From NCBI GenBank assembly GCA_008692225.1, contig VICG01000004.1, forward strand, positions 1-64,000: a stretch of DNA of 64,000 nt. Direction: 5' to 3'. Shown here one piece after another: positions 25,717 through 37,391 of the stretch. The number at the start of each line of letters is the position of its first letter. Position 1 is the first letter of the stretch. The position numbers were made by a program, and so were the translations under genes. The notes under the pieces were generated by a model. The model was given only the letters and a program-made list of their open reading frames with translations, did not search any database and had not been told where the DNA came from. This DNA comes from Monilinia fructicola (Eukaryota; Ascomycota; Leotiomycetes; Helotiales; Sclerotiniaceae).

Positions 25717-28058
25717 AAAAAAAAAGAAATTATATTAAAAATCGTTAAAATAAAAGAGTTTAGGTATAAACCTTATACTTAATATATATAGAAAATAAAT
25801 TTAAATTATTTTCTATTAACTTTTTATAAAATAATAAACAAAATTCTATATTCATTAGCTGGCAAAAAATGAAAAACCTGAATTAAATACAAAAATATAA
25901 GAATTATATATATAATTCGCTGAATATTTATTAATATATAATCTACAAAACTATATATTATATTAATTAAACTAATAAATGTTTTAAATATAATAAAAAA
26001 AGTTATTGGTATAATCCTAACAAATATTTTCATCCTAATATTAAATAATTTATTATAAAACTTTATTTATATTAAAAAGCTGAATTTATAAATGCTTTTA
26101 AATAAAAAAAAGCTTTTAAAGCTTTTTAAAACCTTTAAAAAAAAAAGATTTTTAAAAAATTAAATAAATCTAAAAATCTTTTATAAAAAATATTGAAAAT
26201 AGTAGGAATCTATATTATAGGTTTAATTTAATACTAAAGAGATTAAAAAAACGGTAAGAAATATATTGTATTAAATTGAAAAGTATATTAATATATTCTA
26301 AATTAAAAAAAAAGAGTTAGAAAACGTTATAGAAAATCTATTTTATTCGAAAATTATTTAAAAAAGTATAATATAAAAAGAGGGGATAAATCAAAAAATA
26401 AAATTAATTAGTTTAAAGTATACAAATTATACTTTGTACTACATTTAAAATTATAGATTAATAAATTTTAAAAAAAGAAGATTAAAAAAAAAGTATTTAT
26501 TATCATTTGATTTAAATTTAGATTATAATGAATAATACGTTAGTTTATAAATTAAAATATATTATAAAATATTTATATTTTTTTTTTAATATAATTAGAA
26601 TTATATAATTATTTTAATCTTCTAATTTAAATATTATAAAATATACATAAGATTATATTAGAAATTAAATTAAAACAAAAAAGGTTATTCCAACCATAAA
26701 TAAGAAGGTTATAATAGCTTGAAAAAAAGAAATGGTAAAAAATTTTGGTTGAAGTTATAAATAAATGGATTAAAAATTTTTAGAAACAGCTTAAACTCAT
26801 TATACAACAACATAAAAAGAATAATAGTTTTCATAAATAATAGTTTTTATTAAAATATATTGAGATTTTGTTAATTAAATATATATAATCTCAATATAGT
26901 TATCACCCCCTCCTTTAGCCTATATTTTTCATTGTTTTGATATAATAACATCTACAATATTAGGATCAATTTGCAATAAACTAGATATTCTAATATAATG
27001 CTTTTTTCTAATTCATCCAACGAAATTTTAACCTTTAATTAAAGTTATACCTATCTTTGTAATAGTATCGTTTATTTAATATTAAAAGTATACACAATCC
27101 TTTATTCTAAAGGCTTAATAGAATTTATTGAAATTATTAAATGAATCTGTAAATATCAACATTTATTCTACAGCTTTCTACAATTCTATTGATACTAATA
27201 TTAATAGTTTTAAAGCATTTTTGGAGGAGATATAAGATTGGTTTATATAGGATTTTAAGGAGTTGAGGATTATTTTGAGAATCTCGCTTATTTTGCGTAT
27301 GCCTCTTTTAAAACCCGCCCGAGTATTATAAAAAGAGTCTAAAATATATTATGAATTCAATTTAATATCAAATTTAAAAGAATTATTTTTTGATAGTAAT
27401 ATTATTTTTTACATACTAATCGCTATGGAAAATCAATAATTTAAGCTTTAAAATTTTTATTTAAGATAATTATATAAATTTTTATTTTAAAAAAACTTAT
27501 ATATAATAAATTTATATAATAATTATTAAAATATATTATTTTTATATAATATAATATACAATTATACTCGTTGATTTTAATTTAATTTTATTTTTTCAAT
27601 TATTTAAAATTTTAAATATCTATTTTAATTTAATTTAAAATAGGTTTTATATTACTTTTTATATATTTATTGATATTACTATAATATAATACTTTTTCAA
27701 ATAATTTTATTTTTATTTTTAAAACTCAATATAAAAATCGAATTATAAGATTTTTAAAAGATTTAAAATATAAATAATAAAAACATTAAAAAAACTCAAT
27801 ATAATCTTTTAAAATCTTATATTCTTTATTTTATTAATAAAATATTAAATTAATCTTTTTATTATTTTATTAGTATTAATTTCAATAATATATAATATTT
27901 TATATTTAAAGAACTACTATTATAAACTATTTATTTTATTTTATTATTATATAAAATCTCAAATTGTTTTAATAATTAATTAATTTATAATTATTTATTT
28001 TCCAAAATGTTAAAACGCGTAAGATATAGGGGCATATATGATATAGGGAGCTCGGTTA

Positions 28059-28674
28059 TTGTTTAGATTTCTTTATGCTATTGTATCGTTATATACCTTA
28101 TACCTAGTAGTAAATATTGGTAAAAACACAAAACTTTCTTTTGATTACTAATTAATGTAAGATGCTTTTATCATCTGTACTCTGTATACTTCTTCAAAGC
28201 TTTTCTATTATTGATAGTGTCGGGAAAATGCATCATGTGATATCGAGTTGCTGTACGGATAATACGTCCGACCGTATTAGGCGTACTAGCACCTCGTCTA
28301 TAAGGTTGTCCTCCATTCCATAGGTTACATAGAGAACAACATCAATGGTTATAACAACAAAAGGATTACCTAGGTAAGTAAGTACTTACACTTTGACTAA
28401 CCAAGTTAATACCAACAGATAGTACTAATGATTAAGTCCCTTAATTAGTATCACAAAGAGAAATACTTGAAATGAAATGTTATAAAATGCGTGGTCCTTT
28501 GTCTTCCAAATTTCCGCTTTCTTTCATCATCAATCTGAATATAATTTTGCCATGTGCATTTACAAATGCATAGCTTCAATAACAGTCTCTACGTGACAGC
28601 CATCTAATGCTAAGTTGAAAAACTGATAGTTTGAACAGTTGAAGTTATTCTTACTCTATATCAATTTGACTAAA
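28059..28674. other. Boundary of transposon block and upstream region of the next gene
   Basis: Composition returns to normal right after the TA site at 28057-28058. No coding sequence seen; probably holds the promoter of the gene at 28675. Confidence 0.5.
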
Positions 28675-29058
28675 ATGCGGAATCCAACAGTTGATGAACA
28701 TCTAGATTCAGATTACTATGCCGGTAATATGAATCGTGATAATAGTTATTATTCATATCATATCTTCTGTTTCATTTTACTTGCTATACCCATTATCGTT
28801 GGCTTTTACGGATTAGTAGATTTGATACGACGTTTGATATTAAATGTACTAAGGATTCTGCTGAGATATCTCATAGCTTTGAAAGATGCTTCAATCCGGC
28901 TTCTGATGTCATTATTTAAGTCTAAGAAGAACAACAACAAGAAGAGGTCCAAAGGCTCGTCATCAACTCCTAATTCTATACCGAAAAAAATATCTGGTTT
29001 CAGAAAGAAAACTATCAAATCCTTTCGTTTCAAAAGAAAAGCAGACTTTGAAGAATAA
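28675..29058 (+). CDS. Orphan small membrane protein, N-terminal part (127 aa)
   Basis: I do not recognise this protein. It starts MRNPTVDEHLDSDYYAG (AAAATGC context) and has one clear membrane segment, FCFILLAIPIIVGFYGLVDL, at about aa 35-54. A second amphipathic or hydrophobic stretch (ILNVLRILLRYLIAL) follows, then a Lys/Asn/Ser-rich basic tail. It stops at 29058, but a long frame in another phase (to 29644) overlaps its end and also reads like coding sequence. The two are probably one gene joined by an intron with poor signals or split by a frameshift. First gene centromere-proximal to the transposon block. Confidence 0.5.
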   Translation: MRNPTVDEHLDSDYYAGNMNRDNSYYSYHIFCFILLAIPIIVGFYGLVDLIRRLILNVLRILLRYLIALKDASIRLLMSLFKSKKNNNKKRSKGSSSTPNSIPKKISGFRKKTIKSFRFKRKADFEE

Positions 29059-29644
29059 ACAGTCCAGACCTGCAGCTACAAGCATCGCAGATGATTCTGA
29101 TATACTGGTAGACCGGCAAACCACTCTGATTCCTCGTTCTCTATACCCAGCTATTGAAAGCTTGAGTCCAATCGAGTCCAAATCAATGCCATTTTGGCCT
29201 GAACGCTCTAAAGTCGACCGCCTGGAGTTTGATGATTCTACATCTTTGGGATCATCCATGGAATCAGATAGTTCAGAAGATTCACGTGAAGATTCATACG
29301 AGGATTCATATGAGTATTTACCTGATGTCAAGCTTCGGCAAGCACCTCGAGCCCCATCCAATTACAAAGAAAATAGATCTCGTGCTGCGTCGCAATTCGA
29401 TGATGTAGCATCTTTAGACTCGCTTACCGAATCTGATAGTTCAGAAGATTCATATGAAGATATACCAGATGTCGTACTTTGGCGGGCTCCTCCCCCCAAG
29501 TCTAATAAACCAAAATCATCTCAGCGGCGTACAAATGTTTCGAGTCAAAGACCCCCATCTCTATCCAGGTCCAATAAACCAAAATTGTCTCAGCAGCGTA
29601 CATATGTTTCGAGTCAAAGACTCCCATCTCGCTCGCACGTCTAA
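29048..29644 (+). CDS. Acidic repeat region, probable C-terminal part of the same gene
   Basis: This frame has no ATG at its beginning (first in-frame Met at about 29186), so it probably continues the 28675 gene. It is Ser/Asp/Glu rich with two internal duplications. One is SDSSEDS..EDSYEYLPDVKLRQAP against SDSSEDSYEDIPDVVLWRAP. The other is SNKPKSSQRRTNVSSQRPPS against SNKPKLSQQRTYVSSQRLPS. Such disordered acidic repeats do not name a function. If joined to the upstream part, the product has a membrane anchor, a basic linker and a repetitive acidic tail. Confidence 0.45.
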   Translation: MKNKQSRPAATSIADDSDILVDRQTTLIPRSLYPAIESLSPIESKSMPFWPERSKVDRLEFDDSTSLGSSMESDSSEDSREDSYEDSYEYLPDVKLRQAPRAPSNYKENRSRAASQFDDVASLDSLTESDSSEDSYEDIPDVVLWRAPPPKSNKPKSSQRRTNVSSQRPPSLSRSNKPKLSQQRTYVSSQRLPSRSHV

Positions 29645-30059
29645 TGATGAGAGTTCGAAATTTTCTGGGAAGCCATATTTAATAATTTCTTGATCGCAAT
29701 GTTTATTTGGTCAGGATCGAATTCATTATCGATTCGAAAGTTTCGATTGGTAATTGAGCTGGGATATTCATGGAATTCTTGGTTTCAGGGTGTATATTCA
29801 AGGTATTTTGTTAATGTTCCGATTCGGGAATGGAAGGGATTCGGGAGATGATAAGAATGTTTTAAATGCTCAGAATTTTAAGTATGAAGGACCAAGAGAG
29901 ACAAAAGAGAAATTTATTTAGTACATTTGCAGTTTTGGTGAAGAATATAATGCTCAAGTGGATATTTCCGTCTCTTCCTATGATTGTATTGAAATCCATC
30001 TGCAAGTAAAGCAAATCAGACTTTCAAACTTCGACAATCACTGTTTCAAATTCAAACAC
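29645..30059. other. Convergent intergenic region
   Basis: Between the orphan gene (+) and the permease (-). Nothing recognised. Confidence 0.5.
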
Positions 30060-32118
30060 CTAGGTAGTTGGATCTGGTTTTTCCTTCCCATTTCCTTGAA
30101 CACCTATAATCCTTGCTTGATGTTCAGTCTCTTTCAAAATTTCTGATCTTTCAGTAGTGAATACGCCTTCAGATTGTTCCGTCAATCCTTCGACCTCGAT
30201 TGTAACCTTCGGGCCGGTAAACCACTTCCTAGCATCAATCCAATAATAGAGCATACTACCCCCCCACACAGCCATATTGATTACGACGGTATAGTTCATG
30301 CTTGCAGCCGTTGGGTTTGGCCCCCCATCAGGAAACATAGCCAAGATAATACCAAAAATTAGAAATAAAATTGAAGTCCAAGCTATGATTGGGCTTACGA
30401 TATTGCCAGTGTAGAATGAACCAGGAACGAATTTATGCTGGCCCCAGAATACTCGACAAAAGATTGGTGTACCCCAAGCTAAATTGTTTCCTGCAACAGC
30501 GAGAGAGAACAATGCGGAGGCAGCGGCAGGAGCAATAAGGCAGAGAAGTCCCAAGACAGCAGCAACCATGACGCAGCCCCATATACAACGGAAGGGAATG
30601 AATCCAAGTGATTTCGAAATCGGGCGGAAAAAACTTGAGAATGGAAGAGCGCCATCGCGGGAGAATGCCCAAGTTTGCCGAGAAGCTGCAACAAGGATAG
30701 ACAGCCCCATGAGGAATTGGACTATAAAAAGTAGAGACATGAGGCCTAATGTACCTTTCTTGCCGATAGCGTCGTAGTAGATCTGGGCCATTGGTTGGCC
30801 GAAAGGGGAGTCGAGAACTGTTGAGAGATCTGGGTTTATACAAGAAGCCAACACAATCATGATTATGAACCCAAGAATCCAGCAGGCTCCTACAAGAAGA
30901 TTGGTGTTAGTTGATTGATGGGAATTTGCGCCAATTCTATCAAACAGACTTATCACAACTTAATATACATGGCAAACCCTTGGACAAGTCATGATGACAC
31001 GGTATAGATTGGAAGGGTGAAATCTTCAAATCTGTACATCACTACTGATTATTCAATTGATTGTGTCTTACCTGTTGACATCATTATTCCATATGGTACA
31101 GCTTTGGCGGCATTTGCCGCTTCTTCCGACATATGAACGCAAGAATCAAACCCGCCAATTGTCCATATAGGGGAGAGCCATGCCAACATGAAAGCCCAAC
31201 CAGTAGGCCAAGTGGTAAGATTCTCTGTGTGTGTAAAAACAAACTGCGCGGAGTTTCGCTCGGAAGATAGATGCTTGCCAACAGGAAGCGCGATAATTGT
31301 CGCGGTAATCAAAACCAGATTCATTATTACGAAAATAGTTTGAAGACGTCCCATGACTTTTGAAAGTGTTGATGCTAGAATTCCGTGACAAATTACGCAA
31401 GCCAGGAACACAACATAGACTATACCATTGGAGGGTGTCCAGTTACCATCACGCGCAATGACGATACTGCTTTCAATTAGCATCCATGAACATAAGTAAG
31501 GTTATGAGAAGATAATATGAGAGGAACAAATAGTTCTGGGTCGCATACACTGAACAAAACATCAGTGCAAAGCCATAATCAATACTACAAAGTCCTCCGA
31601 TCAAACCTAGACTATTCGAATACCCAACCAAAAAGCACAAAGCTTTTCGATACTTGGGCGACGCAAAGAAATGAGTCCACCAGTATAATCCACCAGACGT
31701 GGGCATTGCTGAACCCAGATCTGCCATTGCTATACCAACAATGAAGATGAACATCGAAGCCAAAAACCATCCCCATACCATTCCAGCTGGCCCTGCTGGA
31801 ACCGAGAATGATAATGTCGAGGCAATGGAAGGTAGAAGTCCCATGATACTGAATGCGATACCGAAGACCTCAATCATAGTGAAGTTTCGACGAAGTTCCT
31901 GCTTGTATCCCATCTTCGCTATTTGATTTGTCAATTGACACCCTCATTAAAGTACGCAAGCTAATCAACATACCGAGAAGGTCCGCATCGGCTACGTTGG
32001 CTAGGAGTTCCATCGGTGATGCATTTCCTTGGGTTGTGCTGGTAGCCTTTTCCAAATCCGACTGAGCCACTACGTTTGTGGCAATTCCATCCACGGAATT
32101 TGGCATAGCTTTGTCCAT
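30060..32118 (-). CDS. Amino acid / GABA / choline-type permease, APC family (579 aa)
   Basis: Plasma-membrane importer of the amino acid-polyamine-choline superfamily, nearest in style to yeast UGA4/HNM1-type permeases. Exons on the minus strand: 32118-31974, 31918-31549, 31466-31072, 30889-30060; every junction keeps frame. About 12 hydrophobic segments. Seen motifs: MGYKQELRRNFTMIEVFGIAFSI at the TM1 entry, GPAGMVWGW, ADLGSAMPTSGGLYWW (the conserved E/D-x-x-x-A-x-P-T-S-G-G-x-Y motif), DSCVHMSEE and VPYGIMMST, ending in a polar tail. Length is normal. Substrate could be GABA, choline, carnitine or a basic amino acid; sequence alone does not decide. It shares a 1.25 kb divergent promoter region with prefoldin subunit 4. 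Confidence 0.9.
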
Positions 32119-33373
32119 GTTCACTTACACTGGAATCAAATAAGACACAGTCGCGAACTTGATAGAGTCCGGTAAGGCGTTGGTCTGTCGATGGAAGAAA
32201 AGACTCTCATGTGTTTCTTCTAGCTCCCGTTATGCTTTTGTATCCCCAATGATGATCAAAAGCATTAATTATTGGGCATTATCAATAGAATCAACGATAA
32301 GATATGCATTGTGATAACCTTAACAGGGTTTCTGATAGCTAGCAATGGGCAACGACAGGATGAAAGCCTACCTTGCAATATGGTATCCAATCAGATAAGA
32401 TGGTTTGGACAGAACCTTGGTACCACCAGATAGAATGAACCATGGATGACGTGTTGAATGGGCGGTGGATTGATAGTTTTATCTATGCAAAAGGGGGAGC
32501 ATGAGAGATGCCAATGAAACGACAGCAGCTTGTATTCAACCAACGGGATGGTTTTCATGTGACCTTGTAACATTGGTTGCATGTCTGAGGAAAGAGGCAG
32601 AATAGCCTGCGTAAGAAAGCAAGCATCCATGGATACAGCAAGATGAGCGTTCTCGGATTTCTTTCCATTGATATTTCAATATATATGCCAACCTACCAAC
32701 AGCCTAACACTAGGTAAAGTTTGGAAGCAACCAGTAGGTATGGGGAGTTGAATTTCTCGTCCCAATGATAAGTATGGATTGATACTTCGACCCTCAAGTA
32801 CCTCCAGCTACCTAGTAGTTCGATACATCCATTCAATCTTTTTCTATCCGTTCATGCAGTTACTGTCTGCTTCGAGCATCCACTAGGAGCGACAAGAGTA
32901 GGCTGTGAGAGAGTCCAGATATTTATTTGTGTAAAGGTTTAAGGTCACCTTACTATCCTCATCGCCGCCATGTCTGAACAATCGATACGATACATATAAT
33001 CCACATCGTATATGAAGTATACAAAGTATTATATGTATCTACGACCACGGGTACGTACCCAAGACATTAATATTGTACCTGGGTAGATACCTCCCTCCTA
33101 AGTACAAGTAGAGTGGGGGGTACCGGTAATGATACCCTTTTCGAACTCTATGCCTGACTTTTAAGGTTGGATGGAAGTAAAACCTGCCCCGCCCATCGGG
33201 AAGCTCATTCACTCACTTGAAAGGTCAAAGATCTCTCCCACGACTGAAAAAGAGGAAAGACTACCTGACATCCATACGATAGTCCTTACCTACTTACTAC
33301 TTACTGGTATCATCATCATTCATTCATCACTACACCATTCTTGAGTGCTTCCGACAATCCTACAACTGCAAGA
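32119..33373. other. Divergent promoter region, permease (-) and prefoldin 4 (+)
   Basis: 1.25 kb without a supported gene. Contains short direct and inverted motifs of the CCTAG / TACCTGGGTA kind near 32790-32830 and 33050-33110, and CATCATCATTCATTCATCA just upstream of the prefoldin start. Regulatory sites for nitrogen or carbon control cannot be assigned by eye. Confidence 0.5.
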
Positions 33374-34000
33374 ATGCAACGCCGTATGGTAATATCATCG
33401 CTTTATATGTTCTCGCATGTACGGCATATTCTAACTCTGCATCCTTCTAGTTATCCAAAGAGGATGAAGCTGCAGTCGGCGCAGATGAGGTTGAAGTACG
33501 AAGAGAGGACCAAGACAAAATCAATCGGTTTAGTCGGTTACATCAAAGAGAACTCGGACTGGAGGATGAGTTGAAATTGAAAAATGTCAGTATATTCGAC
33601 AACTCTATTGACCAAGGGGCACATGAATTCTGTCATGATCGATCTGCTAACCAAATTTCTGTACAGAAAGAAAAGGAAGACCTTGACGATGTTTCGGGCG
33701 AACTTGAGTTGGCAGACGAAGATGAATTGATCCCGTACGAGGAACCCATCGCCTACCTTTCTTCACTGCTCGAATACCATGCCCCAAATCAGACTAACAT
33801 TTTGAAGTTACAAAATTGGAGATTCATTCATTTCACTACCACTACCAGAAGTCCAGGAACTGCTCACAAAGTCGACAGAGAACATCGAGGAGGAAGTAAC
33901 GCTGGTCGAAGAAAAGCTCAGTACAATCAGGGAGGAAATGACACAATTGAAGGTGGAATTATATGCCAGATTTGGTCGAAGTATCAATCTGGAAACATAG
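33374..34000 (+). CDS. GIM3: Prefoldin subunit 4 (136 aa)
   Basis: Beta-type subunit of the hexameric prefoldin chaperone that hands nascent actin and tubulin to the CCT chaperonin in the cytosol. Four exons: 33374-33388 (15 nt only), 33451-33585, 33667-33734 and 33808-34000. The protein begins MQRRMLSKEDEAAVGADEVE, continues with the signature VRREDQDKINRFSRLHQREL and ELELADEDELIPYKIGDSF, and ends in a second heptad-rich helix (EEKLSTIREEMTQLKVELYARFGRSINLET, written here in full only to mark its end at the stop codon 33998). N- and C-terminal coiled coils flank the central beta-hairpins. Length and order match the family. The last intron uses GTACGA with a GACTAAC branch. A housekeeping anchor showing that this part of the chromosome is core genome. 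Confidence 0.93.
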
Positions 34001-34956
34001 ATTTTCGAAAAATTTCATACTTTAGGAACACCCAAAGGACCCATCAAAAACCATCCAAACTCCATGACCTAAGATAGCCAGGAGATGACCCCATCACAAC
34101 ACGAAGACTCGGTAGAGCTCAGCGGCATCTACTTTTCCCTACCCGAACAAATCTACCGATAAGAAGCTTCCACTCTTTTCTTCCTCTCGAAACCTGGGAA
34201 CTTGGAGACCGCCTTTTATTCGTCGAATCATTCTGCTTTATCGGTCAGAGACTCAGAGTATATTAATTAACCAACAGCCGCTGAGGTTTCTTCGACCCGC
34301 TCTGGCGTGAGAATTTGATCATTGTTCATCTTCCCTCTCCTTGTTTAGGAGCAACCGACCCGAATACACTTTTACACTACAAGTTGCAAAACTGGGGACA
34401 TTTCATCAATCTCTGATTTATCAATCCAATTCCCTTGAACTTCTGCCGCTGGTATCCTTCTCCTACAGTACCATGCTTGGCCAAGAAGTTCTCGGTGACA
34501 TCGCTGCACCAAAGCTGACATCCTTACGGTTGAGACGGCACCGTCGATCATTTCGGCCAATAAGTTGGACTTGATCGCATGCAGTGGACCCGCACCAAAC
34601 TTTGGGCAGTGGGTATAACTTCATACTAGAATGGTTAGAAATGACCATTTACACACTAGCAATGATGTTTATTTTTTCCCTTCCAACAGTGCCATCTAAT
34701 TATGAGCATACGTGCGTAGATTGACGGCCCGGCCCGATGTGGTCCCCAAATCCATTTAAGTATATTGCAAGCTAAGTCCCTTTCTTTTACATTTTGCTCT
34801 ACTCCGTAGTTTTATTTCAAACTTTTCCTTTGAATTTTGCAAATTTCGAACCTATTTTGTAAGTTCGAGCTTCATCGAGGTTGTCTAGAACGTCACAGAG
34901 AAGCGAGAAGTGTTTCAATTTTCTGGCTTAGCAGGTGGCCTGACCAGTGAACCAAA
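34001..34956. other. Intergenic region, prefoldin 4 to MFS transporter
   Basis: No supported coding sequence; the short frames here have no recognisable domain. It should hold the prefoldin terminator and the MFS promoter. Confidence 0.5.
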
Positions 34957-36740
34957 ATGGCCATTGCAAAAGAAACAGGCCAGACACCACGAGGTAAATT
35001 TTCAATTCAATCATGCGCAGAGCTCCACATATACTAATGAAGCTGTAGCACAACATGAAAATGCCCTTTCTCGTATAGTCTCTGGAATTGACCAAGACGA
35101 TGCGAAGAGACGATACGATCTCGAAGCGAAAGACAACCAGATATCTCTTCCGAATTCATCTGCATCGAGCGTTTCAGGGTCGCGGAAAAAAGTGATACAT
35201 TGGGAGGAAAATGATCCAGAGAATCCATACAATTGGTCTCCCGTACGTCAATGCCTCGTTTGAGCGGATTCTATCGAGATAATTAGCTGATCTCAGCGTA
35301 TTAGGTATGGAAGGGTTACATCCTCTTCATAGGAGTGCTTGTTGTAATTAATAGCACCATGGGATCTTCTCTACCTTCGAACGCGATCCCATATATCGCT
35401 TCACACTTCCATATAACATCTGAGTACGCCAAAGTTCTACCGATGTCGATGTATCTCCTGGGCTATGTTCTTGGACCTTTAGCGTTCTGCCCTTTATCAG
35501 AACAATATGGACGGCGAACGATTATGCTGGCAACTTTCTTCGGCTATACCGTCTTCACATTAGGCTGTGCCCTAACACCAACATGGGGAGGGCTCTTGGC
35601 ATTTCGAATTCTCGCTGGTGTCAACGCAAGTAGTCCTATTTCCGTCTGTGGAGGTGTTTTCGCAGATATATACAAAGATCCAGTGACGAGAGGCCGGGCC
35701 ATGGCGATATTTTCCGGGGCCACTTGTGTAGGTCCCATATCAGGTCCAATCATCTCGGGATATATGTCTCCTGAATTTGGGTGGCGCTGGACGTTCTGGA
35801 TTGGTTTGATTGTCGCTGGTGGCTCTTGGCTCCCTCTAGTATTTCTTCCAGAAACCTACGGTCCAGTTTTGCTCCTCAAACGCGCCCAAAAACTGCGCAA
35901 AGAAACAGGTAATCCAGATATATTTGCACCTATCGAACTGGAAAAGCAAGACGTAAGACAAATGATAACCGTGACACTCACTCGGCCTATGCGCATGCTA
36001 TTTTTCGAAACTAATCGTCTTGGCCGCCTGCTCCTACCTCTCGCTTGCCTATGGAATATTTTATATGTACTTTGAGGCGTATCCAATTGTTTTCCAAGGA
36101 ATCTATGCTCAATCTTCTGGTATTTCTGGTCTTATGTTCCTTCCAATCGTCGGCGGTGCGTTTCTAGCTATCATTGTGTCTCTCTGGTGGGATGCATTTC
36201 TCCGCAAAGCTCAAGCGGCCAACAAACCTTGGTCACTAAAGGAGGAATCACGGCGGTTACCTTTGGCCTTCCTTGGCGGATTTTTATATGTTATCGCGCT
36301 TTTCTGGTTAGGCTGGACGTCCCGCACTTCGATTCCCTTTTTACGTTCCCATGTTGGCAGGCCTTCCATTTGGGATGGGTTTTATATTGATCTTCATGTC
36401 ATTGATCAACTACTTGACGGATGCTTATGAAATATTTGCCGCGAGCGCCATGGCTGCATCAAGCTGCTGCAGAAGTTTAGCTGGTGCCGTGTTGCCATTC
36501 GCCGCCAAACCAATGTATACAAGATTGGGTGTGCCGTGGGCAAGCAGTCTACTTGGCTTTCTGAGTTTGGGAATGTGCGGGATACCGTTGTTGTTTATGT
36601 GGAAGGGTGATCGTATTAGGGAAGGAAGTGTCTTTTGCCGGGAGCTCAAACAACGGAAGGTTGAAGAGTTGGAGAAATTGGAAAGGGAAAAATTGGCGAG
36701 AGGAAATGGTGGAGGAGTCGGCGTCGATGACAAAGTCTAA
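34957..36740 (+). CDS. MFS multidrug/polyamine-type transporter, DHA1-like, frame broken twice
   Basis: 12-helix major-facilitator exporter. Exons 34957-34993, 35043-35242 (branch TACTAAT in the intron before it) and 35305-36740. Motifs: IHWEENDPENPYNWSPVWKG before TM1, GSSLPSNAIPYIASHF, motif A LSEQYGRRTIML, RILAGVNASSPISV, GWRWTFWIGLIVAG and LPETYGPVLLL. Reading frame changes twice by +1. The first is at the T5 run 36001-36005, after RPMRML, where homology resumes as LIVLAACSYLSLAYGIFYMYFEAYP. The second is at the T5 run 36338-36342, after SRTSIP, resuming as YVPMLAGLPFGMGF. With one T removed at each, the protein is about 556 aa and complete. Either two real inactivating indels (a young pseudogene) or two homopolymer errors. 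No other damage is visible. Confidence 0.82.
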
Positions 36741-37391
36741 GTATAAACCATTTTTGGTGAGTCTTCTTCGTTGCATGAGAAACGGCTTGATGAATAATGA
36801 CAATGAATACATGTAAGGCTATTCAATGTTTGGGTTAGATTTGGACAATACACATAGAATATTAATATTGTGTTACCATATATAGATTGATTTTCTTTTT
36901 AGATACCGTCTTAAAGAGCGTTTTCATGTTTAAGTCTACGTTTATAGGAAACATCTTATGTTGCAATACTTTTGTGCGAAATATCAAATATTAATACTTT
37001 TCTTCCTCAGGTCCTATGTGTATTAGGATCATAGTAGAGCAGTACATTGACCCAGTGGTTTTTTTGTATCTATATTGAAGTGGTGTTCTCGTACTCAAAT
37101 TCCTATAGCTACATGATGTTGAAGTTCAAACCACCAACAACCAAAGTGGATGCTCATACAACAACTTCATTAAGCACCAATGATGAGTATGCAAACATAT
37201 TACAATGGATGTAAAATTGTTCGATGAATCCATGTAGAATGAAATTCTTCCATTCATTTTCCGGGACTCTTTCTTTGATGTTAATCTATTGTGTGGCTAG
37301 CTACATTCCAATGACGAGTCGTCACTAGCCTCAATCCTTCCTTCGAACCACCGGACTCTCTTACTTTATTTCATCTCAGTAATACCCACTG
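36741..37391. other. Intergenic region
   Basis: Between the MFS transporter and the membrane-protein gene, same strand. Nothing recognised. Confidence 0.5.

Larger units (their letters stand above)
16350..27323. mobile_element. TIR DNA element C nested in A2 (about 2.0 kb plus insert)
   Basis: Inverted ends of about 56 bp: CTCGGGCGGGTTTTAAAAGA at the left and TCTTTTAAAACCCGCCCGAG at the right, both continuing into AAATAAGCGAGATTCTCAAA. TA flanks at 16348-16349 and 27324-27325. Without retrotransposon D its length is about 2.02 kb, which suits a Tc1/mariner or Fot1/pogo-type transposon. I could not recognise a transposase in the RIP-degraded interior, so the superfamily assignment rests on TA site, TIR and size. 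Confidence 0.82.
15547..28056. mobile_element. TIR DNA element A, copy A2 (12.5 kb with nested insertions)
   Basis: Left end ATCGAGCTCCCTGTATCATG, right end GATATAGGGAGCTCGGT, with TA at 15545-15546 and 28057-28058. The same end sequences define A1. Removing element C (16350-27323 plus TA) and the solo LTR (162 bp plus 5 bp) leaves about 1367 bp, the same size as A1 without B (about 1410 bp). The 12.5 kb length therefore comes from nesting and does not reflect a giant element. Interior is strongly RIP-like. Confidence 0.88.

Noticed and set aside
25824..26033. Hydrophobic minus-strand frame inside element C
   Set aside because: Ile/Phe-rich translation of RIP DNA. I tried to read it and its complement as a DDE transposase and found no convincing motif.
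15547..28056. Giant mobile element (Starship or Polinton-like)
   Set aside because: The ends are TIRs at a TA site, and the size is explained by nested C and D. No tyrosine-recombinase captain, DNA polymerase B or capsid-like frame is visible.
30433..30843. Long minus-strand frame inside the permease
   Set aside because: Out-of-frame shadow of the permease exon 4.
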